DNA of 40,711 nt from Alphaproteobacteria bacterium (GCA_030431615.1 JAUIID010000022.1:1-40711), one strand, 5' to 3'; shown: positions 15,613 to 24,626, numbered from the stretch's first letter. Numbers and translations: made by a program. The notes: generated from the sequence alone by a model not told the origin.

Positions 15613-16782
15613 ATGATCCAGTCCTACGGCGGCGTGGCCGCGATGATTCGCGTCTCCACTCCAGAGATTCCGGTGGTCGGCATTCGGCCACACCTCATCG
15701 AGCGACGCGCGAGCGACGTGCTCGCCGCGTTTCCGGGTGACGTGCTCTACGCGGTCAAGTGCAACGACCATCCGGTCGTCCTGCGCGCCCTCTTCGACGC
15801 CGGCGTGCGTCACTTCGACACCGCCTCGATCAAGGAGATCCGCCTCGTGCGCGGTCTCTTTCCGGAGGCGGCCTGCCACTTCATGCATCCGGTCAAGAGC
15901 CTCGAGGCGATCGCCGAGGCGTACTTCGCGCATGGCGTGCGCCGCTACGTGCTCGACCATCCGCGCGAGCTCGACAAGATCGTGGCCGCCACCGGCGCCG
16001 CCGAGGATCTCGAGCTCTTCGTCCGCGTCGCCGTCCCGGGCGACGGTGCGCTCCTGACGCTCACCGGCAAGTTCGGCGCAACGGTCGAGGAATCGATCGC
16101 ACTTCTCAGGCAGTGCAAGACTGTGGCCCGGAGCACGGGCGTCACCTTCCACGTTGGCTCCCAGTGCCTCGCCCCGCAGGCCTTCGAGCGGGCGATCGGC
16201 ATCGTCGCCGGCATCATCGACGAGGTGGGCGGCATCGACCATCTCGACGTGGGCGGCGGCTTCCCGGCCGCCTACACGGGTGACGAGCCGCCCTTCGAGG
16301 CCTTCGTCGCGGCCATCCTCCGGGCGGTCGGCGAGCACGGGCTCACTTGCGGCCTGCAGTGCGAGCCCGGCCGTCTCCTCGTCGCCGACGGCGCTTCCGT
16401 GTTCGCGCGGGTCGAGCTGCGCCGCGGCCAGGCGCTCTACCTGAACGACGGCGTCTACGGCAATCTCGCCGAGCTCAAGTGGGTCGGGCCGCAGTTCCCG
16501 ACGCGCGCCCTCGGCGTGCACGGGCCACGCGGCGGCCGCCAGGTCAGCTTCGACCTCTTCGGCCCGACCTGCGACAGCATCGACAGCATGCCCGGGCCGC
16601 ACTGGCTCGCGGCCGATGTCGCCGACGGCGACTGGATCGAGGTCGGCATGATGGGCGCCTATTCCTGCGCGCTCCGCACCGACTTCAACGGCTTCGCGGC
16701 GGCCCACACCGTGCTGCTGGACGACGAGGCCTGGTACGATGTGACCCGGCTCGGTACCGACAGGCTCGCCTGCGCGGCCTGA
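15613..16782 (+). CDS. Fold-III PLP-dependent ornithine/lysine-type decarboxylase
   Basis: A 389-residue enzyme of the alanine-racemase-fold decarboxylases (ODC, L/ODC, DAP and carboxynorspermidine decarboxylase). Visible residues are PLP Lys49 in YAVKCN, His180 in HVGSQ, the glycine-rich phosphate loop GGGFP (214-218), EPGR (251-254) and the cross-subunit catalytic Cys320 in FGPTCDSID. It would make a diamine such as putrescine or cadaverine, feeding polyamine synthesis. ATG 15613 is chosen because GGGGGA precedes it by 6 nt; an ATG at 15547 is in frame but without such a site. It is divergent from yfcG, with no polyamine genes beside it. ODC is slightly favoured over lysine by the GPTCDS motif context. 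Confidence 0.9.
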   Translation: MIQSYGGVAAMIRVSTPEIPVVGIRPHLIERRASDVLAAFPGDVLYAVKCNDHPVVLRALFDAGVRHFDTASIKEIRLVRGLFPEAACHFMHPVKSLEAIAEAYFAHGVRRYVLDHPRELDKIVAATGAAEDLELFVRVAVPGDGALLTLTGKFGATVEESIALLRQCKTVARSTGVTFHVGSQCLAPQAFERAIGIVAGIIDEVGGIDHLDVGGGFPAAYTGDEPPFEAFVAAILRAVGEHGLTCGLQCEPGRLLVADGASVFARVELRRGQALYLNDGVYGNLAELKWVGPQFPTRALGVHGPRGGRQVSFDLFGPTCDSIDSMPGPHWLAADVADGDWIEVGMMGAYSCALRTDFNGFAAAHTVLLDDEAWYDVTRLGTDRLACAA

Positions 16783-16820
16783 GCCGGGCGCAGCACCACC
16801 CCCGACGTCCGCTCGCGAGA

Positions 16821-16853
16821 CACCCGCAAGGCCTCATCTCCACCTTGCGGGTG
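16821..16853 (+). terminator. Stem-loop terminator candidate of the decarboxylase gene
   Basis: A perfect 11-bp stem (CACCCGCAAGG, 16821-16831, with 16843-16853) and 11-nt loop lie 38 bp after the stop. The flanks extend the pairing imperfectly (CGCGA with TCGCG). Only short T runs follow, so strength is uncertain. Confidence 0.6.
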
Positions 16854-16897
16854 GTTTCGCGATCTTTGCCCCCCCTTCCCCGTCTTGAAAAAGAAGG

Positions 16898-16925
16898 GGG
16901 CGCCCGAGAGTTGTCTCGGGCGCCC
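16898..16925 (-). terminator. Rho-independent terminator of the autotransporter gene
   Basis: A perfect 12-bp stem (GGGCGCCCGAGA, 16898-16909, with 16914-16925) has a 4-nt loop. Read on the minus strand it is followed by CCTTCTTTTTC, a T-rich tail, so it fits termination of the leftward autotransporter gene about 90 bp upstream. Confidence 0.75.
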
Positions 16926-17015
16926 TGAGCAGGACCACTGGCGATGGTCGAGGCGGCCGTGGGGTGCGGCCGCGACACCGGCGCGCCCCAAGGGGCGCGC
17001 CCGTGTTCCGGGGTG

Positions 17016-19013
17016 TCAGAAGCGGTAGTTGAAGCGGGCGGTGATGGCGTGGTCGGTCTCGACCCCGACCTGCTTGCTCAGCGCGTAGTCGGCGCTGAGC
17101 GAGAGCGCCTCGCCCATGTCGAGCACCGAGCCGAGCCTGAGCCCCACCGTCTCGTAGCCCTCGCGCTCGATCGTCTCGGTCTGGTCCAGGCCGCCCATCG
17201 CCTGCTCGCTGACCTGCACCTGGTAGTCGTCGAGGTGCAGGCTGCGCGTGTAGCTGAGCCCGCCCGTCAGGGTCAGGCCGAAGCGCCGGTCGAGGGCGAT
17301 CCGGTCACCGGTGGCGTTCAGGCCGAGGCTCGCCACGGTGTCGTTCACCTCCGCCCCGGAATAGGTCAGGTCGGAGACATAGGGGTTGCTGATGGTGTAG
17401 CCGTCGATCTGCTGCTGGGTGTGGGTGATGTTGACCCAGGGCTGCAGCCAGGAGCTGCCGACGCGGTACGCCTTGCTGGCGGTCTGCGAGAGCGCCATGG
17501 TGCGGCCGCCATGGCTGGCCGCGTTGCGCTCGCCGACCAGGGTGTCGAAGCTGCTGTGGTCGTACTGGTCGTCGGCGAAGCTGGCCGTGGTCCGCAGGTC
17601 GATGCCGGCGACCTGGGTGTTGAGGTAGAGGCTGACGGCGTCGCTCTGGCTGTCGAGGCGGCTCGAGGTGACCCCGTTGGTGTAGTCGCTGTCGCTGCCG
17701 TAGCGGGACATGACGACGCCGAGCATGCTGCCATCACCGAGCGTGTAGTTCAGGCCGAGCCCGCTGTCGGGGCGCTGGCTCTGGGTCAGCCGCATGAAGC
17801 CCGACCGGCTCGGGTCGCTCGTGTCGAGCTCGTAGGCGTCGAGGGCGGCGGCGTCGCGGTCACCGACGAAGAAGGTGGTGAAGCCCTGCCGCTGGGCCGG
17901 GCCCTGGGCGTCGAGGGCGAGCAAGAGGCCGTCGGCGATGTCGTCCTGCAGCTGCTGGGTGGCGCCGCTGCCGGCGGCCAGCGTGTTGGCCCAGTCCCAG
18001 CCACGCGTCAGGTAGTGGTTGTAGACCTCGGCCAGGATCTCCTGGCCGCGGGCGCCGAAATGGCTGCCGTCGAAGTAGAGCGCCGTGCTGTCGGAGTTCG
18101 CCGCGTCCGCCGTCGTCACGTTGTCGAACCCGTAACGACCAGGGTCCGCCATGATCCGCTCGAACACCGTGAACATGTCGACAGCGACCACGTTGTCGCG
18201 CGCATTGACGATGTTCCGCAGATTGCTGTTCAGGACGTTCGTGCGGTTCGCAGCACCGGTCTTGGTGTCGGGCACGCTGCCCCAGTCGTGCACCAGGGTG
18301 ACGAAGACCCGCCTTCCATCGCTCGCGGCCCCTGCGGCCCGCAGCTCGTCGAGCTGGTTCGTGTAGCCCGTGACGGCATCGGTGGCCCAGCCCGGCTTGG
18401 CGGCGATGATGTCGTTGTAGCCCATGTAGACGATGGTCAGGTCGTTGCCCTGCAGGACATGCGCGTCGGCCTTCCACTGGTCGACCTGGGCCTTGAGGGT
18501 GTTGTCACGCTCGTTGAAATTGCTGTCGATGCCGTCGCCGGCGACGCGGTCGTTCCCGATCCCGTCATCGTTGGCGCCGGCGGAGAGGAAATAGGGGTTG
18601 GTGCTGGCGGCCGAGGCCTTGCCGCGAGCATAGGAGAAGAGATCGCTGTCACTGCCACCGGCGGCGGCCACGAGGCGGTTCGACCAGAGGTCCTCAGGTG
18701 CCAGGCAGGTCGCCTTGGCCGTGCCGCTGCGCGGCTCGCAGGAGCGCTGCGGGTCGTAAGGATCGGAATAGCTGTCGCCGAAGACGAAGAGCCGGCCGAG
18801 CTTGTCCGGGCTCTCGCTGCCGGCCGTCGCATAGGGATTGGGGACGGCGAAGTCGACGACCGGCGGCGTGCCGCCACCCGTGCCACCCGTGCCGCCGGAT
18901 GGGGTCGACGGCGTACCGCCCCCGCCACTCCCGCCGCCGCCGCTGCAGGCGGAGAGCGCCAGCAGCGCCATCGCGCTGAAACCCGAGATCGACCAGTGGT
19001 TCCTGTTAATCAT
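17016..19013 (-). CDS. Autotransporter SGNH/GDSL esterase with lipoprotein-type signal
   Basis: A 665-residue outer-membrane esterase of the EstA type. The signal ends in a lipobox, LSAC (Cys23), followed by a Gly/Ser/Thr/Pro linker (about 24-51). The SGNH hydrolase passenger has GDSYSDP (nucleophile Ser81), GYNDI near 200 and DGSHFGARG near 313 carrying the catalytic Asp and His. From about residue 390 to the C-terminal Phe (ARFNYRF), amphipathic strands form the autotransporter beta-barrel. It would hydrolyse esters at the cell surface. A lipobox on an autotransporter passenger is unusual, as most have plain Sec signals. AGGA lies 8 nt before the ATG. It is monocistronic, with a terminator at 16898-16925. 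Confidence 0.92.
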   Translation of the reverse strand: MINRNHWSISGFSAMALLALSACSGGGGSGGGGTPSTPSGGTGGTGGGTPPVVDFAVPNPYATAGSESPDKLGRLFVFGDSYSDPYDPQRSCEPRSGTAKATCLAPEDLWSNRLVAAAGGSDSDLFSYARGKASAASTNPYFLSAGANDDGIGNDRVAGDGIDSNFNERDNTLKAQVDQWKADAHVLQGNDLTIVYMGYNDIIAAKPGWATDAVTGYTNQLDELRAAGAASDGRRVFVTLVHDWGSVPDTKTGAANRTNVLNSNLRNIVNARDNVVAVDMFTVFERIMADPGRYGFDNVTTADAANSDSTALYFDGSHFGARGQEILAEVYNHYLTRGWDWANTLAAGSGATQQLQDDIADGLLLALDAQGPAQRQGFTTFFVGDRDAAALDAYELDTSDPSRSGFMRLTQSQRPDSGLGLNYTLGDGSMLGVVMSRYGSDSDYTNGVTSSRLDSQSDAVSLYLNTQVAGIDLRTTASFADDQYDHSSFDTLVGERNAASHGGRTMALSQTASKAYRVGSSWLQPWVNITHTQQQIDGYTISNPYVSDLTYSGAEVNDTVASLGLNATGDRIALDRRFGLTLTGGLSYTRSLHLDDYQVQVSEQAMGGLDQTETIEREGYETVGLRLGSVLDMGEALSLSADYALSKQVGVETDHAITARFNYRF

Positions 19014-19387
19014 TGCACCTATCCTGCGTTAGTCATCGCGGCTTGTGCCTGCCGCTATTTATTGATTTCGCAGGAACGAAGTCTATAAAAAGTCCGTATC
19101 AACAGAAGACGATCAGAATAATCCTACAGTTTATTTTTAACCATCTCGGCACTTGCGACCACACTTCGCCCGCCTGCGCAAGCAACTGGAACCATGACAT
19201 TCTCGTGGTTAACCGGATCGACAGCATTAATATTGTGTTACGCCGGCCGACGCGGCGACGGCAGCGACAAAAACAGCATCGGGATAGGCGCAGATATTAA
19301 GATCGGGCGGCCTGCCCGGTTAATTTGCGGCGCGCCCGGCGGCCGTTGACGTTAACGCCCGGGCTGTGCGGGCGACCTTGGCAGGGC
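19014..19387 (-). other. 374-bp AT-richer upstream region of the autotransporter gene
   Basis: The segment holds several A/T runs (for example around 19085-19140) that contrast with the surrounding GC-rich genes, as expected for a promoter region of the leftward autotransporter gene. TATAGA and TTGATA hexamers occur on the minus strand but not at a convincing spacing, so I do not call a specific promoter. An open forward frame (19013-19300) looks non-coding: no ribosome-binding site, and a low-complexity basic tail. Confidence 0.5.
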
Positions 19388-20191
19388 TTACCAGCGCTCC
19401 GGCTGCAGCACGGCGACCTGGCGCTGCGGCAGGGTCATGCGGGAATAGGCGAGGCTCGAGCCGCCGACCGTCACCACGTCCCAGTCCTCGCCCATGAGCG
19501 CCAGGAACCGGTCGAGCGAGGCCGTGCCGAAGAAATGCATCGGGATCACCACGGACGGCCGGATCTGCTCGATGACCTCCTTCATCGAAACCTGCGCGAT
19601 CGTGTAGCTGCCGTCGACCGGCACGAGCAGGATGTCGATCACGCCGAGCTCGCCCAGATGCATGTCGGTGAGCATGTGATGCAGATGGCCGAGATGGGCG
19701 ACGCACACGTCCTCCATCTCGAAGACGAAGATCGAGTTGCTGTTGCCCTGGGCCCCGCTCCGCCCGTGCACCGAGGTCGGCACGTTGCGGATCCTGAGGT
19801 CAGCGTATTCGAGATCGTGCTCGGCCACCCCGCCCAGCGGGTTCCAACCGCGCAGCACATGCAGGATCCCCGGGTCCGGCGCCGACGTGAAATGCGTCGA
19901 ATGGGCGTTGTTCATGGTGACGATGTCGGGCAGCACCGGGCCCGTGTGGTAGCCGTTGTAGTCCGTGATCAGCGTCGTCCCGCCGGCCGTCTCGATCCAG
20001 AAGCTGGAATGGCCGAGATAGGTGATGCCGACCGTCGCACCGTCGGGCAGGCTGGCGAGCTGCACCCCGGGCAGCAGGCGCTCGGCGATCGGGAAACAGC
20101 CCCGCGCCTCGGCCGGCGGCGTCGCCAGGGCGAGGCCGAGAAGCGCCAGCAAGCCGCAGGCAAAACGGGTGAAGTCACGGGATTCGCGCAT
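19388..20191 (-). CDS. Secreted metallo-beta-lactamase-fold protein (UlaG-like) with altered metal ligands
   Basis: A 267-residue protein with a Sec signal peptide (cleavage about AEA-RG near residue 29). The fold is recognisable from ITYLGHSSFWIET, TLITDYNGYHTG, VAHLGHLHH and VVIPMHFFG, as in UlaG-like hydrolases. The canonical metal motif HxHxDH reads N95-A-H97-S-T99-H100, and the usual HLGD reads HLGH, so two primary ligands and the bridging Asp are replaced. It may bind one metal, a different metal or none; the substrate is unknown. It is divergent from an MFS carrier gene 66 bp away. Confidence 0.85.
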   Translation of the reverse strand: MRESRDFTRFACGLLALLGLALATPPAEARGCFPIAERLLPGVQLASLPDGATVGITYLGHSSFWIETAGGTTLITDYNGYHTGPVLPDIVTMNNAHSTHFTSAPDPGILHVLRGWNPLGGVAEHDLEYADLRIRNVPTSVHGRSGAQGNSNSIFVFEMEDVCVAHLGHLHHMLTDMHLGELGVIDILLVPVDGSYTIAQVSMKEVIEQIRPSVVIPMHFFGTASLDRFLALMGEDWDVVTVGGSSLAYSRMTLPQRQVAVLQPERW

Positions 20192-20257
20192 TTACCGTCT
20201 CCTCCTCATCCGACAACCCTTTCCGGACCCCCCGGGTCGCGGCTATGTACGGGCATT

Positions 20258-21466
20258 ATGCTGCACCGCTCCCTCATTCGAAATGTCTCGATCCTGGCAA
20301 CGTGCCAGGCCTTTTTCTTCATGGCCAACACGATCCAGATCACGACCTCGGCTCTGGTCGGACTGCAGATCGCCCCGAACCCAGCCCTCGCCACCATGCC
20401 GCTCGCGGCGCAGTTCCTCGGCAACATGCTCTCGACCATGCCGGCTTCGCTGCTCATGGCGCGCATCGGCCGGCGGCTGGGGCTCATGCTCGGCAGCCTC
20501 TTCGGCGTGATCTCGGGCCTGCTCGCGACCTGGGCGGTGGTGCAGGCGAGCTTCCCGCTCTTCATGGCGGCCGGCCTGCTCTACGGCGTCTTCAGCGCGT
20601 TCGGGCAGTATTTCCGCTTCACCGCAGCCGATGCGGCCGATGCCAGCGACGTCGCCGACAAGGTGGCGGCCAGGGCACGGGCCATAGCACTCGTCATGGC
20701 GGGCGGCCTCGTCGCCGCCGTGCTCGGCCCGGAGCTCGCCAAGGCGACGCAGGACCTGCTGCCGCCCTTCATCTTCGCCGGCTGCTACCTGATGATCGCC
20801 ACCGTGGCGTTCTGCTGCGGCGTGGCGCTCGCCTTCCTCGACCTGCCGCACCGGGTGCCGGCGGCCAGCGACGCACCGGCACGGCCGCTTTTCGAGATCG
20901 TCCGCCGGCCCGAGGCGATCACCGCCTTCGCCGCGGCCCTCGTCGCCTATGTCACGATGAACATGCTGATGACCGCGACACCGCTCGCCATGCTCGCCTG
21001 CGGCTACGCCTTCGCCGACAGTGCCATGGTCATCCAGTGGCACGTGGTCGGGATGTTCGCGCCGAGCTTCTTCTCCGGCTCCCTGATCGCCCGGTTCGGC
21101 GCCGAGCGGATCATTGCGTTTGGCGGCGTGCTGATGCTCGCCTGCATCGGCACCAATCTCATGGGCATCGAGGTCCTCAACTTCGTCGTCGGCCTCCTGC
21201 TCCTCGGTCTCGGGTGGAACTTCATGTTTGTCGGCGGCACCACGCTGCTCACCCAGGTCCATCGGCAGTCGGAGAAGGCCAAGGTGCAGGGGTTCAATGA
21301 TCTCTGCCTGTTCACCGCCGTCGCCGCCTCGGCCGCGGCCAGCGGTGCCCTGCACGATTGGCTCGGTTGGCAGCCGATGAACATCGCGGCCCTGCCGCTC
21401 CTGCTCGCCGTCATCGTCCTCGCGGTGATCCGCGCCGCCCGCCGGCCGCTCGCGGCCCCCGTCTGA
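20258..21466 (+). CDS. MFS transporter
   Basis: A 402-residue membrane protein with about twelve hydrophobic segments in two halves. The loop after the second helix carries a basic MARIGRRLGLMLGS, matching the major facilitator motif A position, and the second half repeats it weakly as IARFGAERIIAFGG. It is probably a secondary active exporter or importer; the substrate cannot be inferred. ATG 20258 is chosen because it lies just before the first helix. An in-frame extension upstream reads through the opposite-strand metallo-beta-lactamase-fold gene and is not credible. A gamma-glutamyltransferase gene follows after 30 bp. Confidence 0.88.
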   Translation: MLHRSLIRNVSILATCQAFFFMANTIQITTSALVGLQIAPNPALATMPLAAQFLGNMLSTMPASLLMARIGRRLGLMLGSLFGVISGLLATWAVVQASFPLFMAAGLLYGVFSAFGQYFRFTAADAADASDVADKVAARARAIALVMAGGLVAAVLGPELAKATQDLLPPFIFAGCYLMIATVAFCCGVALAFLDLPHRVPAASDAPARPLFEIVRRPEAITAFAAALVAYVTMNMLMTATPLAMLACGYAFADSAMVIQWHVVGMFAPSFFSGSLIARFGAERIIAFGGVLMLACIGTNLMGIEVLNFVVGLLLLGLGWNFMFVGGTTLLTQVHRQSEKAKVQGFNDLCLFTAVAASAAASGALHDWLGWQPMNIAALPLLLAVIVLAVIRAARRPLAAPV

Positions 21467-21496
21467 AACCTCCAGCCCGTCAGGTCAGGAATCCCC

Positions 21497-23059
21497 TTGA
21501 GCGCGTTCGCCGACAATCTCCGCATCAGCAAGCACGCCGCCCGCGGCAAGCAGGGCGTGGTCGCCGCCCAGAATTTGAAGGCGGCGACGGTCGGCGCCGA
21601 GGTGCTGAAGGCCGGCGGCCATGCCATCGACGCCGCCGTCGCGGCCTCGCTGGCGCTGGCCGCCACCGAGCCCTGGATGAGCGGCCTCGGCGGCGGCTCG
21701 ACCATGCTGATCCGCGACCAGGCGAGCGGCGAGGTCGAGGCCATCGACGCCGGCATGATCGCCCCGGCGGCACTCGATCCCGCCGCCTACCCGCTCGCCG
21801 GCGGCACGGCCGGCGACCTCTTCGCCTGGCCCGCCGTGGTCGAGGACCGCAACGTGCTGGGCCCCCTCTCCTTCGCCGTGCCGGGCCACCTCGCCGGGCT
21901 CGGCCTGGCGCACGAGCGCCACGGCCGCATGCCGTTTGCCGAGCTCGCAGCACCGGCCCGCAAGCTGGCGAAGGAAGGCCTCGAGATCGACTGGTACGCC
22001 GCCCTCCTGGTCGGCACTGCCGCCCGAGATCTTCGCCGCTTTCCCGCGAGCGCCGGGGTCTGGCTTCCCGACGGCCTGCCGCCGACCCCCGCCGTCGCCG
22101 GCGAGCCGACGCGGCTGCCGCTCGGCCGGCTGGCCGAGACGCTCGCACTCCTCGCCGAGGAGGGGCCGCAGACGCTCTACACGGGCGGCCTCGCCGAGCT
22201 GGTCGCGGCCGACGCGGCAGCACTCGGCAGCCCGCTCGCGGCAGCCGACCTCGCCGGCTACCGGGCCTCGGTGACGCCTGCTCTCCGCATCCCCTACGGC
22301 GAGGCCGAGGTCTTCGGTATGCCCGGCCTCTTCGCCGGGCCGACGCTGCGCCGCTGCCTCGAAGCCCTGGCCGGGCGCTCGCTGGGCGGCGATTCGCCGG
22401 ACAGGGACACCTATCTCGCCTTCGCCGAGGTGCTGAAGAACGCCTATGCCAGAAGGCTCGCCGAGGACGGCCATGCCAGCGACGGCCCGGCCCCCTTCTG
22501 CACGAGCCACCTTTCGGTGATCGATGCCGACGGCAACATGGTCGCCCTCACCCAGACCCTGCTCTCGCTCTTCGGCAGCCGGGTCGTGCTGCCGTCCACC
22601 GGCATGCTCATGAACAACGGCATCATGTGGTTCGACCCCAGGCCCGGCCGCCCGAACTCCATCGCCCCCGGGGTCCGGCCGCTCTCCAACATGTGCCCGG
22701 TGATCGCCACCGACGCGACGCGCCATCTGGCGCTCGGCGCATCCGGCGGCCGGCGCATCCTGCCCGCCGTCCTGCAGCTCCTGAGCTTCATCCTCGACAA
22801 CCACATGGCCCTGGAGGAAGCCTTCGCCGAGCCGCGCATCGACGTCTCGGGCGAGGAGCTGGTCACCATGAGCCGGGACCTGGACGAGGAGGTGCGCACC
22901 GCGCTCGCCGCGGCGCACGGGGCGGAAACGGTGCGGGCCGACGTCTATCCCATGCGCTTCGCCTGCCCGGTCGCGGTCCTGCACGACCTCCTGCTCGACG
23001 ACCGCTATGGCACGGCCGAGGTGATCCATCCCTGGGCCGATGCCGTGGCGGTGGCGTGA
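21497..23059 (+). CDS. Gamma-glutamyltransferase family protein
   Basis: A 520-residue Ntn-hydrolase. GGT landmarks are visible: VAAQNLKAATVGAEVLKAGG at the N-terminus, EPWMSGLGGGS, and the autoprocessing site Thr336 in FCTSHLSVIDADGN, whose Thr becomes the N-terminal nucleophile of the small subunit. NNGIMWF and PGVRPLSNM follow. It would cleave gamma-glutamyl amides or related N-acyl bonds. No signal peptide is seen, so it is probably cytoplasmic, unlike classical periplasmic GGT. The start is TTG at 21497 with AGGA 7 nt upstream; without it the conserved N-terminus would be cut. An orphan binding protein gene follows within 65 bp. Confidence 0.9.
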   Translation: MSAFADNLRISKHAARGKQGVVAAQNLKAATVGAEVLKAGGHAIDAAVAASLALAATEPWMSGLGGGSTMLIRDQASGEVEAIDAGMIAPAALDPAAYPLAGGTAGDLFAWPAVVEDRNVLGPLSFAVPGHLAGLGLAHERHGRMPFAELAAPARKLAKEGLEIDWYAALLVGTAARDLRRFPASAGVWLPDGLPPTPAVAGEPTRLPLGRLAETLALLAEEGPQTLYTGGLAELVAADAAALGSPLAAADLAGYRASVTPALRIPYGEAEVFGMPGLFAGPTLRRCLEALAGRSLGGDSPDRDTYLAFAEVLKNAYARRLAEDGHASDGPAPFCTSHLSVIDADGNMVALTQTLLSLFGSRVVLPSTGMLMNNGIMWFDPRPGRPNSIAPGVRPLSNMCPVIATDATRHLALGASGGRRILPAVLQLLSFILDNHMALEEAFAEPRIDVSGEELVTMSRDLDEEVRTALAAAHGAETVRADVYPMRFACPVAVLHDLLLDDRYGTAEVIHPWADAVAVA

Positions 23060-23123
23060 GGCGGCTTGGCGCCGGGGGCCGCTTGTGCTGATCTCTGGCG
23101 CGCTGCAACGGAGGGGACGGTCG

Positions 23124-24626
23124 ATGCGCAAGCTGGTTGAGCTGATCGGGATGGCAGGGCTCGCTCTGGGCCTGCAGCTCGCAATGGTCGGGGCAATGGT
23201 CGGGAACGCCAGGGCGGCCCAGGACCAGCTCGTCATGGGCATGGTGCTCGAGCCGCCGCATCTCGATCCCACGGCCGGGGCCGCGGCGGCGATCCGCGAG
23301 GTCGGCTACGCCAACATCTTCGAGGGTCTGACCCGGATCGACCGGAGCGGCACCGTGCAGCCGGCCCTGGCCCGGTCCTGGACGATCTCCGACGACGGGC
23401 TGACCTACACTTTCGAGCTCGCCGACGGCGTGACCTTCCACAACGGCGTGCCGCTCCTGGCGGAGCATGTCGTCTTCTCCTTCGAGCGGGCGATGGCCGA
23501 GGACAGCGTCAATGCGCAAAAGGGCCTGTTCGAGCCGATCGCCTCGGTCGAGGCCCCGGACGACAGCACCGTGGTGGTCACGCTCCAGCGGCCGACCGGC
23601 CACTTCCTCTTCAATCTCGGCTGGGGCGACATGGTGATCGTCGAGCCGGGCTCGGCCGACACCAACAAGAACGAGCCGGTCGGCACCGGCCCCTTCCGCT
23701 TCGTCCGCTGGGTCAAGGGCGACCGGGTCGAGATCGAGCGCAACCCCGACTACTGGGGCGAGGCGCCGGCCCTGGCGACGGCGACGTTCAAGTTCATCCC
23801 CGACCCGGCAGCGGCGACCGCCGCCATGCTGGCCGGCGACATTGACGCCTTCGCCAACTTCCCCGCACCCGAAGCGCTCATCCAGTTCGAGGCGGACCCG
23901 CGCTTCGTCGTCGTCATCGGCTCGACCGAGGGCGAGACCATCCTCGCCATCAACAACGCGAAGCCGCCGCTCGACGACATCCGCGTCCGCCGGGCGCTGG
24001 CCCATGCGATCGACCGGCAGGCGATCATCGACGGTGCCATGATGGGCTACGGCACGCCGATCGGCTCGCACTTCGCCCCGCACAACCCGGCCTATGTCGA
24101 TCTCACCGGCACCTATCCCTACGATCCGGAAGCAGCGAAGGCGCTGCTCGCCGAGGCCGGGGCGGAGAACCTGGAGCTGACCCTCAAGCTGCCGCCGCCC
24201 TCCTACGCCCGCCGCGGCGGGGAGATCATCCAGGCGCAGCTCGCCGCCGTCGGCGTCGAGGCCGAGATCATCCCGATGGAATGGGCGCAGTGGCTCGAGC
24301 AGGTCTTCACGGGCAAGGACTACGACCTCACCATCGTCAGCCACACCGAGCCCATGGACATCGGCATCTACGCCCGCCCGGACTACTACTTCCAGTACCA
24401 GAGCGAGGCCTTCAACGAGGTCATGGACAAGCTGGCGGCCGAGACCGACGAAGCGGAGCGCGCGGCGCTTCTCGGCGAGGCGCAGGAGATCCTGGCCGAG
24501 GACAGCGTCAACGTCTTCCTCTTCCAGCTCGCCAAGCACGGTGTGTGGAAGGCCGGCATCGAGGGCCTCTGGCACGACAGCCCGATCCCCTCGAACGACC
24601 TGACGGAGGTCCACTGGACCGAGTAG
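23124..24626 (+). CDS. Orphan family-5 solute-binding protein
   Basis: A 500-residue periplasmic binding protein of the Dpp/Opp type with a Sec signal (hydrophobic core about 8-30, cleavage after ARA near 34). Family features are LARSWTISDDGLTYTFEL, DGVTFHNGVP and PVGTGPFRFVRW. No permease or ATPase gene is adjacent, so it must borrow a transporter from elsewhere, possibly one of the two importers in this window. GGAGGG lies 9 nt before the ATG at 23124. Its position 64 bp after the gamma-glutamyltransferase gene suggests a gamma-glutamyl or peptide ligand, by inference. Confidence 0.9.
   Translation: MRKLVELIGMAGLALGLQLAMVGAMVGNARAAQDQLVMGMVLEPPHLDPTAGAAAAIREVGYANIFEGLTRIDRSGTVQPALARSWTISDDGLTYTFELADGVTFHNGVPLLAEHVVFSFERAMAEDSVNAQKGLFEPIASVEAPDDSTVVVTLQRPTGHFLFNLGWGDMVIVEPGSADTNKNEPVGTGPFRFVRWVKGDRVEIERNPDYWGEAPALATATFKFIPDPAAATAAMLAGDIDAFANFPAPEALIQFEADPRFVVVIGSTEGETILAINNAKPPLDDIRVRRALAHAIDRQAIIDGAMMGYGTPIGSHFAPHNPAYVDLTGTYPYDPEAAKALLAEAGAENLELTLKLPPPSYARRGGEIIQAQLAAVGVEAEIIPMEWAQWLEQVFTGKDYDLTIVSHTEPMDIGIYARPDYYFQYQSEAFNEVMDKLAAETDEAERAALLGEAQEILAEDSVNVFLFQLAKHGVWKAGIEGLWHDSPIPSNDLTEVHWTE

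Noticed and set aside
19013-19300. A 95-codon forward frame in the AT-richer region upstream of the autotransporter gene
   Set aside because: It begins inside the autotransporter start, has no ribosome-binding site and ends in a low-complexity Arg/Gln stretch. A promoter region is a better explanation.
19325-20257. Very long N-terminal extension of the MFS carrier
   Set aside because: It is the antisense of the metallo-beta-lactamase-fold gene and has no transporter character; the membrane protein begins at 20258.
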